A DNA stretch of 64,000 bases from Drosophila miranda (GCF_003369915.1 NW_022881603.1:19279515-19343514), one strand, 5' to 3'; numbered from the stretch's first letter, positions 33,992 to 45,460 are shown. Numbers and translations are program-made. Notes: generated from the sequence alone by a model not told the origin.

Positions 33992-34282
33992 ATAAATAGT
34001 TCGAGTTTAATACCAGTATCAAAGAAACGACATATATATTCGTAGTTATGTTCAGACAGGGAAAAGTTAACAGCACGGTTGTTTAGGGTTCTACTCAGAA
34101 GAGGGAATCCTGAGTTAGGATATTCATCAAAAAATCATAGTTATTAAACAAAAACTTCAAGGATTTATTTACCTTGAAATATATGTGGAACTCAAGGAAA
34201 TGTCGTATCCTTAGGAGAGTGATGATAAATCAATCTGTAAATGTAAAATGATTGATTAAACAATATCATATAAGTGTAACAT
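33992..34282 (-). ncRNA. snoRNA host gene B, exon 6 fragment with unit d', copy 1
   Basis: Exon 34173-34234 (62 nt; acceptor TTTTACATTTACAG, donor AAG|GTAAAT) followed in transcript direction by an intron carrying a paralogue of unit d. GTAACAT at its right edge is the foldback site II duplication. This fragment is therefore the natural continuation of gene B past exon 5. Confidence 0.65.
34052..34129 (-). ncRNA. Box C/D unit d', copy 1
   Basis: D box 34052-34055, C box UGAUGAA 34123-34129. The body is nearly identical to unit d, but the flanks are unrelated and no terminal stem forms. It is a partial duplicate of d in the next intron. Confidence 0.55.
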
Positions 34283-34961
34283 CAAAGACTATACAATACC
34301 AAGATGTCGCATGAGGAACAAATGCTTTTTCACTCGGCTTCGTCAATGCCTCGGTCAGCACGAGCTCGAGCCAACCCAGAAATATGCTTGTAGTTGTGTA
34401 TATGTGTGTATGTCCTACGTCGGCACGGCCATAAACCGGTTTCGCCCGCAGCATATACGGCTTTTAGCTTCACACACAAGCGCATTGAAAGCATGTCAGT
34501 GCCTACGTGCCGAAACCGTAGGGCAGCGTGGTCGCTGATGTCTTTGGCGCGGCACAGTGGGGACTCAGCCGAAATAGTCAAACAATTGTATGAGTGCTTT
34601 TCCAATCCAATCCAATTTTCCAATCGAATTTTCAAGATAGTTTTAGTTTAGATGATATAAGCACAAAGTTTAACATTTTTTCAGTGTGCAAATATTTATT
34701 GACTAACTAACTAATTTAGCAAGCTGAGACGGCCAAAGGTCCCACTGTGCCGCTCCAAAGACATCGGCGATCCGCGACCACCGCTTCGACGGTGCTGTTG
34801 CTGAACAGACGAAACCGATGGGCAGCGGGGTCGCGGTAGAGACGAAGTACAGGCGAAAAGGGAATTGAAACCCCGCGCGCCTTTTGGGTCCTAATGCTAG
34901 GACCCGCCATAGAACAGCTTTTTGGTCGCTCATGCGACATCTTGGTATTGTATAGTCTTTG
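34283..34961. mobile_element. Foldback TIR element, copy 7, intact insertion at site II
   Basis: Flanked on both sides by GTAACAT (34276-34282 and 34962-34968), a perfect 7-bp target duplication inside an intron of gene B. The inner left arm has a deletion (CTTTTTCACTCGGC). Confidence 0.85.
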
Positions 34962-34987
34962 GTAACATGCAAATAATTGTAATTGTT

Positions 34988-35091
34988 AAGCGTTTTATGT
35001 TCAGACAGGGAAAAGTGAACAGCATGGTTGTTTAGGGTTCTACTCAGAAGAGGGAATCCTGAGTTAGGATATTCATCAAAATAAAACGCTT
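34988..35091 (-). ncRNA. Box C/D unit d in gene B T2
   Basis: 11-bp stem and all boxes intact. Confidence 0.75.
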
Positions 35092-35462
35092 CGCAAAAAA
35101 CCATCTAAATTAAGTTACCAAAACTTGACCTTATATATTCTGCTGAATCTGATCAACTGGTGTAGAGCAAATCATCGGAGCTGCAATTATTTATCAATTA
35201 ATATGATTTGCTATAGTGGAACTTCAGAAGCTGATTTGACGACAATATCAGCTTCGAAAACGTTGTAACATGTGGGATTCTAATGAACTATACTGAAGTA
35301 ACATCATTTAAAGAGTTTAAGGTAAAACAAATGAGTAGAAAACCTACCAGCACAAGCAATGCAATACTTTGAAGTCTTCAGGTACTAAAAGTACAAATGA
35401 ATACTCAATTTAATAAAATATCACTAGAATATATACATAGTTTACGTTGATTTGAAAGATAA

Positions 35463-35529
35463 TCAGTTGCAATAATTGCAGCCATGGAGATTTAAATCAA
35501 TAAAATCATACGGTAATTACTATCATCAC
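35463..35529 (-). ncRNA. Box C/D unit a1 in gene B T2
   Basis: Boxes and guide intact. Confidence 0.6.
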
Positions 35530-35704
35530 ATAAAAGTTGTATGTATATTTTGTTCAACGCTTTTTAAACTTACCCAAAACGCACATCTGACAGATAGAAT
35601 ACGATTGAAGTGCGGCTGATCAAGAAATGCACCTAAAAAAAATAAACAAATAATCCAGGTTATTTTCCATTTTCGGTTTTGTATTAAATCAGAAAAAGGT
35701 TTAT

Positions 35705-36763
35705 TTTTATACCCGATACTCAAAATGAGTATTGGGGTATATTAGATTTGTGGTAAAAGTGGATGTGTGTAACGTCCAGAAGGAATCGTTTCCGATCCCA
35801 TAAAGTATATATATTCTTGATCAGCATCAATAGCTGAGTCGATTGAGCCCTGTCCGTCTGTCCGTCTGTCCGTCCCCTTCAGCGCCTAGTGCTCAAAGAC
35901 TATAAGAGCTAGAGCAACGATGTTTTGGATCCAGACTTCTGTGATATGTCACTGCTACAAAAATATTTCAAAACTTCGCCCCGCCCACTTCCGCCCCCAC
36001 AAAGGACGAAAATCTGTGGCATCCACATTTTTAAAGATACGATAAAACCAAAAACGCAGAGTCGTAGAGTTTGTCTATATGTTCTAGAGTGTAAAATCTC
36101 AACCAGATCGTATAATTATTATAGCCAGAATCAAGAAAACAATTTCATTCTTTCTCGCTCTGTCTCTCTCTAACACACAGGTTTCATGGTCGGTTTTGCC
36201 AATTGCAAAATATGAGTTCAAGGATCTCAGAACCTATTAGAGCCAGAGCAACCAAATTTGGTATCCACACTCCTGTGATATCGGACCTTGACCGTTTCGT
36301 GTCCAAATTTCGCCACACCCCCTTCCGCCCCCGCAAAGGACGAAAATCTGGGGCATCCACAAATCTCAGAGACTATTAAGGCTAGAGTAACCAAATTTGG
36401 TATCCACACTACTGTTAGATCTCACTATAAAACGTATATCTCAAAATTTTGCCACACCCCCTTCCGCAACCACATTCGAGAAAACTAAAAACGCAGAATC
36501 ATAGATAATGACCATATCTATCAGATTGCTGAATCTGGATCAGATCGGATCATTTTTGTAGCCAAAAGCAAGAAATCAATTTGCAGTGGCTACGCAGCAT
36601 CCGACGACACGATGAGACCGATTTTCTGTCTCTCTCGCACGCACTCTTTGTCGTGTCGTTTAATATTAGCGGCGTCTGCCGGAGGAGAGCCATACTGACT
36701 TAGTATCGGGTATAACTGTAGAGTTGCGGTGTCCGCAGCAACTCGCAACGTTCCCCCTCGTTT
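35705..36763 (+). mobile_element. ISY-like element, copy 12
   Basis: Type II. An internal deletion removed the CAAAGGACGAAAATC module near 36465 (TTCCGCAACCACATTCG). Confidence 0.85.
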
Positions 36764-38519
36764 TCATTATTTCTTTTATATTTGCTACGTTTTTTTCTCT
36801 CACTTTATCTTCTTTTGCGTTTAGTTTCTGGCTTTCAGCCCAATTTAATAGTTTTTCGAATTGTTGAAAAGCAAATGCCAGCCAGAGCACAGAAAATAAA
36901 TTGTCACAAAAATACTAGTCAACTCCTCTCGTTCTTGTTCTGTTCGCCGCAAAAACCGCCGGGCCATACGGGCCGGGCAGGCATGACGACAAAGTTTCCT
37001 CCAGGACACACTCGAACCAGAAACAGAACCAGAAGCTCGAGACGGCGACAGACTCCTTGGCCATATCTTTATCAGTTTCGGGGAGGCGAGTGAAAAGCAC
37101 AGCGATGTCCTTGTCGTCACATATCGAGTTCAAAAAGTTCGACGACTGCCCAATTGCTGCACTTTTCCATTGCTCGCTCCCCTCCCCCTCCCCGTCCTGG
37201 ACTAAAGGACTGGAGTCAAGCTGTAAATAACTTCAGACTGAAGATGAAATGGAAAATTTTCAATTGAATTTATTGCGTTTTGATTGCACACACACACGTG
37301 CACATCCACCCACAAGATAATTATCAACTTAGTAAAAAAATAACCAACTGTCTTTTTTAAATGTCCCATAAAATCTCATAAAAGCGCATAAATGCCTCTA
37401 TGGTTGTAAATATGCTCGTTCTGGTCTCGGGCCCGACATGCACTCAATGAATGAAATGTGTGCACAATGTTGAAAATAGATGTGACACTCATCCCCCGCC
37501 CCCCGAAAGTGGGGTTGTGTCTTCGACTTCCTTCTCCATCTCGTGCCTGCCGCTGCGGCTGCCTGCTCCTGATGGTATTGTTGCTGCTCATACGGCTGGC
37601 AGGGCATGTAGTGCTGGGTTGTACAACTTCCGCTTATATGGCCAACACAACAGCATGATAAATTGATGGCTGCCAGCGCGGTGCTTTAAAAATGCAAAGA
37701 AATGCCGACTACCCAGAGGAAAGTGAGTGCGTGCGTGCGAAGGGGTTGAGTGTTCGGAGTAACCTTTTAGCTTCCAAGTCCTCTGCACCGAATGGAACCC
37801 ACAAACGTGACCTATAATCTGAAAATTGCATTAAAACGTAATTCCATTAAAATGTAATCAAAAATTTAAGTTAATCACCGGCCGAATCTCATAGCAACCA
37901 GCTTTTATTCTCGCATGAGCGTTGCCAGACATTGAAGAAAAGGATACACATTGTACTCTACATGTCATATATAAATACACCAACTGGCTATGAAATGACG
38001 CCGATGAATCAAACATTAGGTGCCGCCAGGTTCAGGTTCAGATTTAGATTTCGCGTAACCATTTAAAATGTATTAATATAATAAAAAGACCGATGCAACC
38101 AGCGTCCCAAAAAAAAACAGTGCCAACGGCAGAGTTATAAAATCTTAGCAGAAAAAAATCTTTCCCCCACAATAGGCCAAATCTCAATTCCTTCAATATA
38201 TAGAAGATTATTATATTTGATTTTCAATTTACTTTTATTTTATGCATTTTATTCTCGAACAAAACAACCTGGAAGAGAGAGATAACATAATTAACACATT
38301 GATTTGGAAACTAATTCAAGTTCTTAATGGAAATGAATAATCAGTTGGGGAAAGAAGACAAAATCAGCATGATGTTTGAGATTCTAAGAAGAAAAAACCA
38401 CTAAGGGCTTCTTCATCATTTCAAAAGAGCAACATGAATACTTTAAGCACAATATACCTCTGTTGTTATAATGATCGGAAAAGGTATTTTCCTGTTGGCT
38501 GGTGGCTACGCCCACAAAC
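36764..38519. other. Segment Q, copy 3
   Basis: Full-length Q with the AGAGTTATAAAATC insertion and CGCCGATGAATC variant; no reliable gene. Confidence 0.6.
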
Positions 38520-38526
38520 GTACTAA

Positions 38527-39244
38527 CAAAGACTATACAATACCAAGATGTTGCATGAGCGACCAAAAAGCTGTTCTATGGCGGGTCCTAACAATAGGAC
38601 CCAAAAGGCACGAGGGAGCGCGCGGGGTTTCAATTCCCTTTTCGCCTGTACTTCGTCTCTACCGCGACCCCGCGGTCTGTTCGGCAATGCCTTCACCAGC
38701 AACGAAATAATTCTGGACTCTAATTCGAGCCTCAGCACCGTCGAAGCGGTGGTCGCGGATCGCCGATGTCTTTGGAGCGGCACAGTGGGACCTTTGGCCG
38801 TCTCAGCTTGCTAAATTAGTTAGTGAATATGAGTTCAAATAAATATTTGCACACTGAAAAAATGTTAAACTTTGAGTGCTTATATCTCCTAAACTAAAAC
38901 TATCTTGAAAATTCGATTGGAAAATTCTCTATTAGATGCGTAAATTAAATTTATCTAAAGCACTCATACAATTGTTTGACTATTTCGGCTGAGTCCCCAC
39001 TGTGCCGCGCCAAAGACATCAGCGACCACGCTGCCCTACGGTTTCGGCACGCAGCCACTGACATGCTTTCACACCGACTCGACGCTGACCGAGGCATTGA
39101 CGAAGCCGAGTAGCATTTAGGAGGCGAAGGTAGCGTAAAAGAGAATTGAAGTACTAGCCCCGCGCGCCCGTACAATGAAGCGTCAAACGAAAATAGAAAA
39201 AGCATTTGTTCCTCATGCAACATCTTGGTATTGTATAGTCTTTG
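38527..39244. mobile_element. Foldback TIR element, copy 8, intact insertion at site I
   Basis: Flanked by GTACTAA on both sides (38520-38526 and 39245-39251). The arms are the diverged pair (outer arm and its paralogue). About 25 nt (CTGCCCATCGGTTT region) is missing from the left arm. Confidence 0.85.
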
Positions 39245-39251
39245 GTACTAA

Positions 39252-39304
39252 CAAAATGTGAATATGTGCCGATCCCTGATCGTAAGGTAACATATCTGCA
39301 AATA
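39252..39304. other. Host flank of foldback site I, native orientation
   Basis: Directly continues segment Q across the foldback insertion, so Q plus this piece is the original insertion site. Confidence 0.7.
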
Positions 39305-41410
39305 AAACGAGGGGGAACGTTGTGAGTTGCTGCGGAGACCGCAACTCTACATTTATACCCGATACTTAGTCAGTATGGCTCTCCTCCGGCAGACGCCGCT
39401 AATATTAAACGACACGACAAAGAGTGCGTGCGAGACAGAAATCAGTCTGAGCGTGACGTCGGGCGCTGCGTAGCCACTGCAAATTGATTTCTTGCTTTTG
39501 GCTACAAAAATGATCCGATCTGATCCAGATTCAGCAATCTAATCTTCTGTTTATTTTATTTGTGAACGACCTTCCTCAAGTTATAACATACTCTACTACA
39601 CTAATGTATGCTGATGATGTCAAAATCTGTCTTTCTTACTCTGATTGGTATTTGCACACACGCCTTCAACTTGATCTAAGTGAACTACTATTGTGGTGTT
39701 CAACTAATCTTCTTTTTCTGAACCTTTCCAAATGCAAACTTATGACTTTTACCGTCGCGCTCCTCATTTTGTCTCATATGTTCTAGGAAATCATGTCCTT
39801 GAGCGAATTTCGAGTTCAAATGACCTCGGAGTCCTTTTTGATCATAAGATGTGTTTCAACACCCATATAGCTGCAACTGTAAATAAAGCTAAGGGTGTTT
39901 TAGCGTTCATCAAGCGTTGGTCCAAGGAGTTTGAAGACCCGTACGTTACGAAACAACTGTACATCTCGTTAGTACGTCCTATATTGGAGTATTGTTCTTG
40001 TGTGTGGAGCCCGCAGTATAAAGAGCAGCAGGCTGTTATTGAATCCGTGCAAAAGCAATTTTTAATTTTTGCCCTTCGGAACTTTAACTGGGACTCGGGT
40101 AGAATCTTGCCCCCCTACCGGTCTAGGCTAAATCTTATTGCCCTGCCGTCGTTGCACCATCGCAGAATATGCAATGGCGTAATGTTCGTGCACAAGCTCC
40201 TTCTTGGGACTGTTGACTCCCAAACTCTCTTGGGTCAGATTGACTTGGCCGTTCCATCGAGACCTACCCGTACTTTTAGGCCTATCCGTCTACCCATATG
40301 TAGGTCTAATTATGCTGATCATGAACATTTTAGGGTTTTATGCCATAATTATAACTCCCTCTGTCAAACCCTATCCCCTGAACTGTCTCTTAAACTAATT
40401 GCATGCAATATTTATAATCATTTAAATTTAGCTAACTTTTAACTTATCCTTTTCCGCCTTTAGTAACGAAGTACCATTATTAACAGATAATTTGTTAATT
40501 TAATAATAAATAAATAAATAATAGATATGGTCATTATCTATGATTTTGCGTTTTTAGTTTTCTCAAATGTGCAATATTGTGGATGCATCAGATTTTCGTC
40601 CTTTGTGGGGGCGGAAGGGGGTGGGGCGAAATTCTGAGATATACGTTTTATAGTGAGATCTAACAGAAGTGTGGATACCAAATTTGGTTACTCTAGCCTT
40701 AATAGTCTCTGAGATTTGTGGATGCCCCAGATTTTCGTCCTTTGCGGGGGCGGAAGGGGGTGTGGCGAAATTTGGACACGAAACGGTCAAGGTCCGATAT
40801 CACAGGAGTGTGGATACCAAATTTGGTTGCTCTGGCTCTTATAGGTTCTGAGATCCTTGAACTCATATTTTGCAATTGGCAAAACCGACCATGAAACCTG
40901 TGTGTTAGAGAGAGACAGAGCGAGAAAGAATGAAATTGTTTTCTTGATTCTGGCTATAATAATTATACGATCTGGTTGAGATTTTACACTCTAGAACATA
41001 TAGTCATCCTCTACGATTCCGCGTTTTTGGTTTTATCGTATCTTTAAAAATGTGGATGCCACAGATTTTCGTCCTTTGTGGGGGCGGAAGTGGGCGGGGC
41101 GAAGTTTTGAAATATTTTTGTAGCAGTGACATATCACAGAAGTCTGGATCTAAAACATCGTTGCTCTAGCTCTTATAGTCTTTGAGCACTAGGCGCTGAA
41201 GGGGACGGACAGACGGACGGACGGACGGACGGACAGACGGACAGACGGACAGACAGACAGACAGACAGGGCTCAATCGACTCGGCTATTGATGCTGATCA
41301 AGAATATATATACTATTGGGGTCGGAAACGATTCCTTCTGGACGTTACACACATCCACTTTTACCACAAATCTAATATACCCCAATACTCATTTTGAGTA
41401 TCGGGTATAA
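39305..41410 (-). mobile_element. ISY-like element, copy 13, split by a LINE insertion
   Basis: ISY 39305-39543 and 40520-41410 are one copy (type II). The interrupting LINE fragment sits at CAGCAATCTAAT|AGATATGG of the element. Confidence 0.85.
39544..40442 (+). pseudogene. LINE ORF2 3' fragment: reverse transcriptase C-terminus, frameshifted
   Basis: 5'-truncated at the RT palm: LLFILFVNDLP and the catalytic YADD (about 39610) are followed by the thumb region (LGVLFDHKMCFNTH, YISLVRPILEYCSCVWSPQY), as in CR1/Jockey-clade ORF2. A one-base indel near 39750 separates the frames 39562-39786 and 39732-40442, so it is dead. The endonuclease is missing. The 5' truncation and A/T-rich tail (AATAAATAAATAAATAA to 40519) are typical of target-primed reverse transcription. 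Whether it is the same family as the ORF1 copies cannot be told here. Confidence 0.85.
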
Positions 41411-41700
41411 TAAATAGTTCGAGTTTAATACCAGTATCAAAGAAACGACATATATATTCGTAGTTATGTTCAGACAGGGAAAAGTTAACAGCACGGTTGT
41501 TTAGGGTTCTACTCAGAAGAGGGAATCCTGAGTTAGGATATTCATCAAAAAATCATAGTTATTAAACAAAAACTTCAAGGATTTATTTACCTTGAAATAT
41601 ATGTGGAACTCAAGGAAATGTCGTATCCTTAGAAGAGTGGTGATAAATCAATCTGTAAATGTAAAATGATTGATTAAACAATATCATATAAGTGTAACAT
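41411..41700 (-). ncRNA. snoRNA host gene B, exon 6 fragment with unit d', copy 2
   Basis: Exon 41591-41652. It belongs with copy 4 across the foldback insertion. Confidence 0.65.
41470..41547 (-). ncRNA. Box C/D unit d', copy 2
   Basis: D box 41470-41473, C box 41541-41547; as copy 1. Confidence 0.55.
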
Positions 41701-42482
41701 CAAAGACTATACAATACCAAGATGTCGCATGAGGAACAAATGCTTTTTCAATTTTCGTTTGACGCTTCATGGTACGGCCGCGCGGGGCTAGTACTTCAAT
41801 TCTCTTTTACGCTACCTTCGCCTCCGAAGTGCTACTCGGCTTCGTCAATGCCTCGGTCAGCACGAGCTCGAGCCAACCCAGAAATATGCTTGTAGTTGTG
41901 TATATGTGTGTATGTCCTACGTCGGCACGGCCATAAACCGGTTTCGCCCGCAGCATATACGGCTTTTAGCTTCACACACAAGCGCATTGAAAGCATGTCA
42001 GTGCCTACGTGCCGAAACCGTAGGGCAGCGTGGTCGCTGATGTCTTTGGCGCGGCACAGTGGGGACTCAGCCGAAATAGTCAAACAATTGTATGAGTGCT
42101 TTAGATAAATTTAATGTACGCATCTAATAGAGAATTTTCCAATCGAATTTTCAAGATAGTTTTAGTTTAGGAGATATAAGCACTCAAAGTTTAACATTTT
42201 TTCAGTGTGCAAATATTTATTTACTAACTAACTAATTTAGCAAGCTGAGACGGCCAAAGGTCCCACTGTGCCGCTCCAAAGACATCGGCGATCCGCGACC
42301 ACCGCTTCGACGGTGCTGTTGCCGAACAGACGAAACCGATGGGCAGCGGGGTCGCGGTAGAGACGAAGTACAGGCGAAAAGGGAATTGAAACCCCGCGCG
42401 CCTTTTGGGTCCTAATGTTAGGACCCGCCATGGAACAGCTTTTTGGTCGCTCATGCGACATCTTGGTATTGTATAGTCTTTG
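41701..42482. mobile_element. Foldback TIR element, copy 9, intact insertion at site II
   Basis: GTAACAT at 41694-41700 and 42483-42489. It is the most complete site II copy, with both diverged arms and the centre. Confidence 0.85.
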
Positions 42483-42508
42483 GTAACATGCAAATAATTG
42501 TAATTGTT

Positions 42509-42612
42509 AATCGTTTTATGTTCAGACAGGGAAAAGTGAACAGCATGGTTGTTTAGGGTTCTACTCAGAAGAGGGAATCCTGAGTTAGGATATTCATCAA
42601 AATAAAACGCTT
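42509..42612 (-). ncRNA. Box C/D unit d in gene B copy 4
   Basis: The terminal stem is broken by one substitution (AATCGTTTTAT on +); boxes intact. Confidence 0.65.
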
Positions 42613-42744
42613 CGCAAAAAACCATCTAAATTAAGTTTCCAAAACTTGACCTTATATATTCTGCTGAATCTGATCAACTGGTGTAGAGCAAATCATCGGA
42701 GCTGCAATTATTTATCAATTAATATGATTTGCTATAGCGGAACG

Positions 42745-42828
42745 TCAGAAGCTGATTTGACGACAATATCAGCTTCGAAAACGTTGTAACATGTGGGATT
42801 CTAATGAACTATACTGAAGTAACATCAT
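42745..42828 (-). ncRNA. Weak box C/D candidate c in gene B copy 4
   Basis: Hairpin GAAGCTGAT/ATCAGCTTC intact, D CUGA present, C-like box AUGAUGU imperfect. Confidence 0.35.
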
Positions 42829-43005
42829 TTAAAGAGTTTAAGGTAAAACAAATGAGTAGAAAACCTACCAGCACAAGCAATGCAATACTTTGAAGTCTTC
42901 AGGGTACTTCGGATAAAGGCAACACTGTAAAGAAGACATATAAATTGCTATCAACATCACATATAAACTCGGTCTTCCCACCAATATGATGATGGTCTAG
43001 TTGAT

Positions 43006-43072
43006 TCAGGTAAATTTCTCCGCGTTTTCTACTCAGTAGAACGCAAGTTAATAGATAAAAGGTATTCATCAT
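43006..43072 (-). ncRNA. Box C/D unit b in gene B copy 4
   Basis: One substitution between the D' and D boxes (CCGCGTTTTC). Confidence 0.6.
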
Positions 43073-43283
43073 GTAAATATTTAAACCAAGCTTTACAGAC
43101 TAACGTATACGTATGTATATCTTACCTAGCTTCATGATCCTTATTTGTTCTATCTTTTCGATAGACCAGTTCGTAGTTCAGACGTCTTTCAACGGGGGTA
43201 TACACTGCAAATTAAGGTAATTAAGAATCCTTTAGAATACAATATCACTAGCATGGTAGTAATAGCATGAATTTCAAATACAA

Positions 43284-43349
43284 TCAGTTGCAATAATTGC
43301 AGACATGGAGATTTAATCAAAAACATCATACGGTAATTACTTTCATCAT
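43284..43349 (-). ncRNA. Box C/D unit a2 in gene B copy 4
   Basis: Boxes intact; one substitution upstream of the guide (GCAGACATGG on +). Confidence 0.6.
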
Positions 43350-43532
43350 AGTATTCAAAATTCATCAAATATTTGTATGTACTTATGCTGTTTACCTTCT
43401 ATTTATGGTATGAATTGGGGTTCCTCCGTTGATCCAAATTACGGAGGATCGTCACTAAAAGTACAAATGAATACTCAATTTAATAAAATATCACTAGAAT
43501 ATATACATAGTTTACGTTGATTTGAAAGATAA

Positions 43533-43599
43533 TCAGCTGCAATAATTGCAGCCATGGAGATTTAAATCAATAAAATCATACGGTAATTACTATCATCAC
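43533..43599 (-). ncRNA. Box C/D unit a1 in gene B copy 4
   Basis: Substitution in the guide next to the D box (TCAGCTGC for TCAGTTGC on +). Confidence 0.55.
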
Positions 43600-43708
43600 A
43601 TAAAAGTTGTATGTATATTTTGTTCAACGCTTTTTAAACTTACCCAAAACGCACATCTGACAGATAGAATACGATTGAAGTGCGGCTGATCAAGAAATGC
43701 ACCTAAAA

Positions 43709-44650
43709 ACGAGGGGAACGTTGTGAGTTGCTGCGGAGACCGCAACTCTACATTTATACCCGATACTTAGTCAGTATGGCTCTCCTCCGGCAGACGCCGC
43801 TAATATTAAACGACACGACAAAGAGTGCGTGCGAGAGAGACAGAAATCAGTCTGAGCGTGACGTCGGGCGCTGCGTAGCCACTGCAAATTGATTTCTTGC
43901 TTTTGGCTACAAAAATGATCCGATCTGATCCAGATTCAGCAATCTGATAGATATGGTCATTATCTATAATTTTGCGTTTTTAGTTTTCTCGAATGTGCAA
44001 TATTGTGGATGCAACAGATTTTCGTTCTTTGTGGGGGCGGAAGGGGGTGGGGCGAAATTCTGAGATATACGTTTTATAGTGAGGTCTAACAGAAGTGCGG
44101 ATACCAAATTTGGTTACTCTAGCCTTAATAGTCTTTGAGATTTTTGGATGCCCCAGATTTTCGTCCTTTGCGGGGGCGGAAGGGGGTGTGGCGAAATTTG
44201 GACACGAAACGGTCAAGGTCCGATATCACAGGAGTGTGGATACCAAATTTGGTTGCTATGGCTCTTATAGGTTCTGAGATCCTTGAACTCATATTTTGCA
44301 ATTGGCAAAACAGACCATGAAACCTGTGTGTTAGAGAGAGACAGAGCGAGAAAGAATGAAATTTTTTTCTTGATTCTGGCTATAATAATTATACGATCTG
44401 GTTGAGATTTTACACTCTAGAACATATAGTCATCCTCTACGATTCCGCGTTTTTGGTTTTATCGTATCTTTAAAAATGTAGATGCCACAGATTTTCGTCC
44501 TTTGTGGGGGCGGAAGTGGGCGGGGCGAAGGTTTGAAATATTTTTGTAGCAGTGACATATCACAGAAGTCTGGATCCAAAACATCGTTGCTCTAGCTCTT
44601 ATAGTCTTTGATCACTAGGCGCTGAAGGGGACGGACAGACGGACGGACAG
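43709..44650 (-). mobile_element. ISY-like element, copy 14a (5' part missing)
   Basis: Reverse copy that stops inside its (GGACAGAC)n tract, where it joins 14b head to head. Confidence 0.85.
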
Positions 44651-44916
44651 AATCATAGATAATGACCATATCTATCAGATTGCTGAATCTGGATCAGATC
44701 GGATCATTTTTGTAGCCAAAAGCAAGAAATCAATTTGCAGTGGCTACGCAGCATCCGACGACACGCTCAGACTGATTTTCTGTCTCTCTCGCACGCATTC
44801 TTTGTCGTGTCGTTCAATATTAGCGGCGGCTGCCGGAGGAGAGCCATACTGACTAAGTATCGGGTATAACTGTAGAGTTGCGGTGTCCGCAGCAACTCAC
44901 AACGTTCCCCCTCGTT
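44651..44916 (+). mobile_element. ISY-like element, copy 14b (3' part only)
   Basis: The last 265 nt of an ISY in forward orientation. With 14a it makes a composite whose two outer ends are both ISY 3' ends. Confidence 0.85.
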
Positions 44917-44921
44917 AATTA

Positions 44922-44991
44922 TCAGAACCCTTTTGGTTTAATTTGAAGTTGTGAATCAACAGCACTTTGTACAGATTGAACTTATCATCAT
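44922..44991 (-). ncRNA. Box C/D snoRNA-like unit alpha3 of gene A
   Basis: C box AUGAUGA (44985-44991), D box CUGA (44922-44925). Guide candidate before D: AATTAAACCAAAAGGGTT, with one change from alpha1/alpha2 (GGG for AGG). Confidence 0.65.
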
Positions 44992-45160
44992 GCAATGAAT
45001 ATTGACAATAAATAAAAGAACATACCTTAGTCACGTTTTCCGGATCGAATGACCAACGAAAATGTCGGCTTGCTGAAATGTGCGGCTGAAACGAAAGACA
45101 AAATGCATTAATTTCTCATTCCGGCTGGGTTTCCACAACATTTCTGAAATGAATCGATTT

Positions 45161-45230
45161 TCAGAATCCTTTTGGTTTAATTGTAAGTTGTGGATCAACA
45201 GCACTTTGTTCAGATTGAACTTATCATCAC
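45161..45230 (-). ncRNA. Box C/D snoRNA-like unit alpha2 of gene A
   Basis: C box GUGAUGA (45224-45230), D box CUGA (45161-45164). Internal AATCTGAAC and GTGCTGTTGAT are shared by all three units and could be D'/C' boxes. Confidence 0.7.
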
Positions 45231-45390
45231 ATTCTCGACCAAAACAAAAAAAAAGACGAGCAAAAACTTACCCCTGCATTATATATTTCCAGATCTCTGG
45301 CCATGTTGAAGCATTGACCTAAAATGAAGAATAATTTAGGTTAAAGTTCATCTGGTTAAATTTATGGTTTTTGCTTTATAAAATTGTTTT

Positions 45391-45460
45391 TCAGAATCCT
45401 TTTGGTTTAGTTTTAAGTTAAAAATCAACAGCACTTTGTTCAGATTGAACTTATCATCAG
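45391..45460 (-). ncRNA. Box C/D snoRNA-like unit alpha1 of gene A
   Basis: C-like box CUGAUGA (45454-45460), D box CUGA (45391-45394). The guide region matches alpha2, while the C box first base deviates. Confidence 0.6.

Larger units (their letters stand above)
34962..35704 (-). ncRNA. snoRNA host gene B, truncated copy T2
   Basis: Exon 1 35574-35632, fused exon 35348-35384, and exon 5, with the same internal deletion junction as T1. Together with 33992-34282 this gives a T-type gene from exon 1 to exon 6. Confidence 0.65.
42483..43708 (-). ncRNA. snoRNA host gene B, copy 4 (most complete gene)
   Basis: Exons 43644-43702, 43396-43454, 43126-43204, 42869-42924 and 42651-42701, continuing to exon 6 at 41591-41652 beyond the foldback element. 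Six introns' worth of units are present in order: a1, a2, b, c, d, d'. It is probably closest to the ancestral layout, but the ISY at exon 1 again removes the promoter. Confidence 0.7.
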
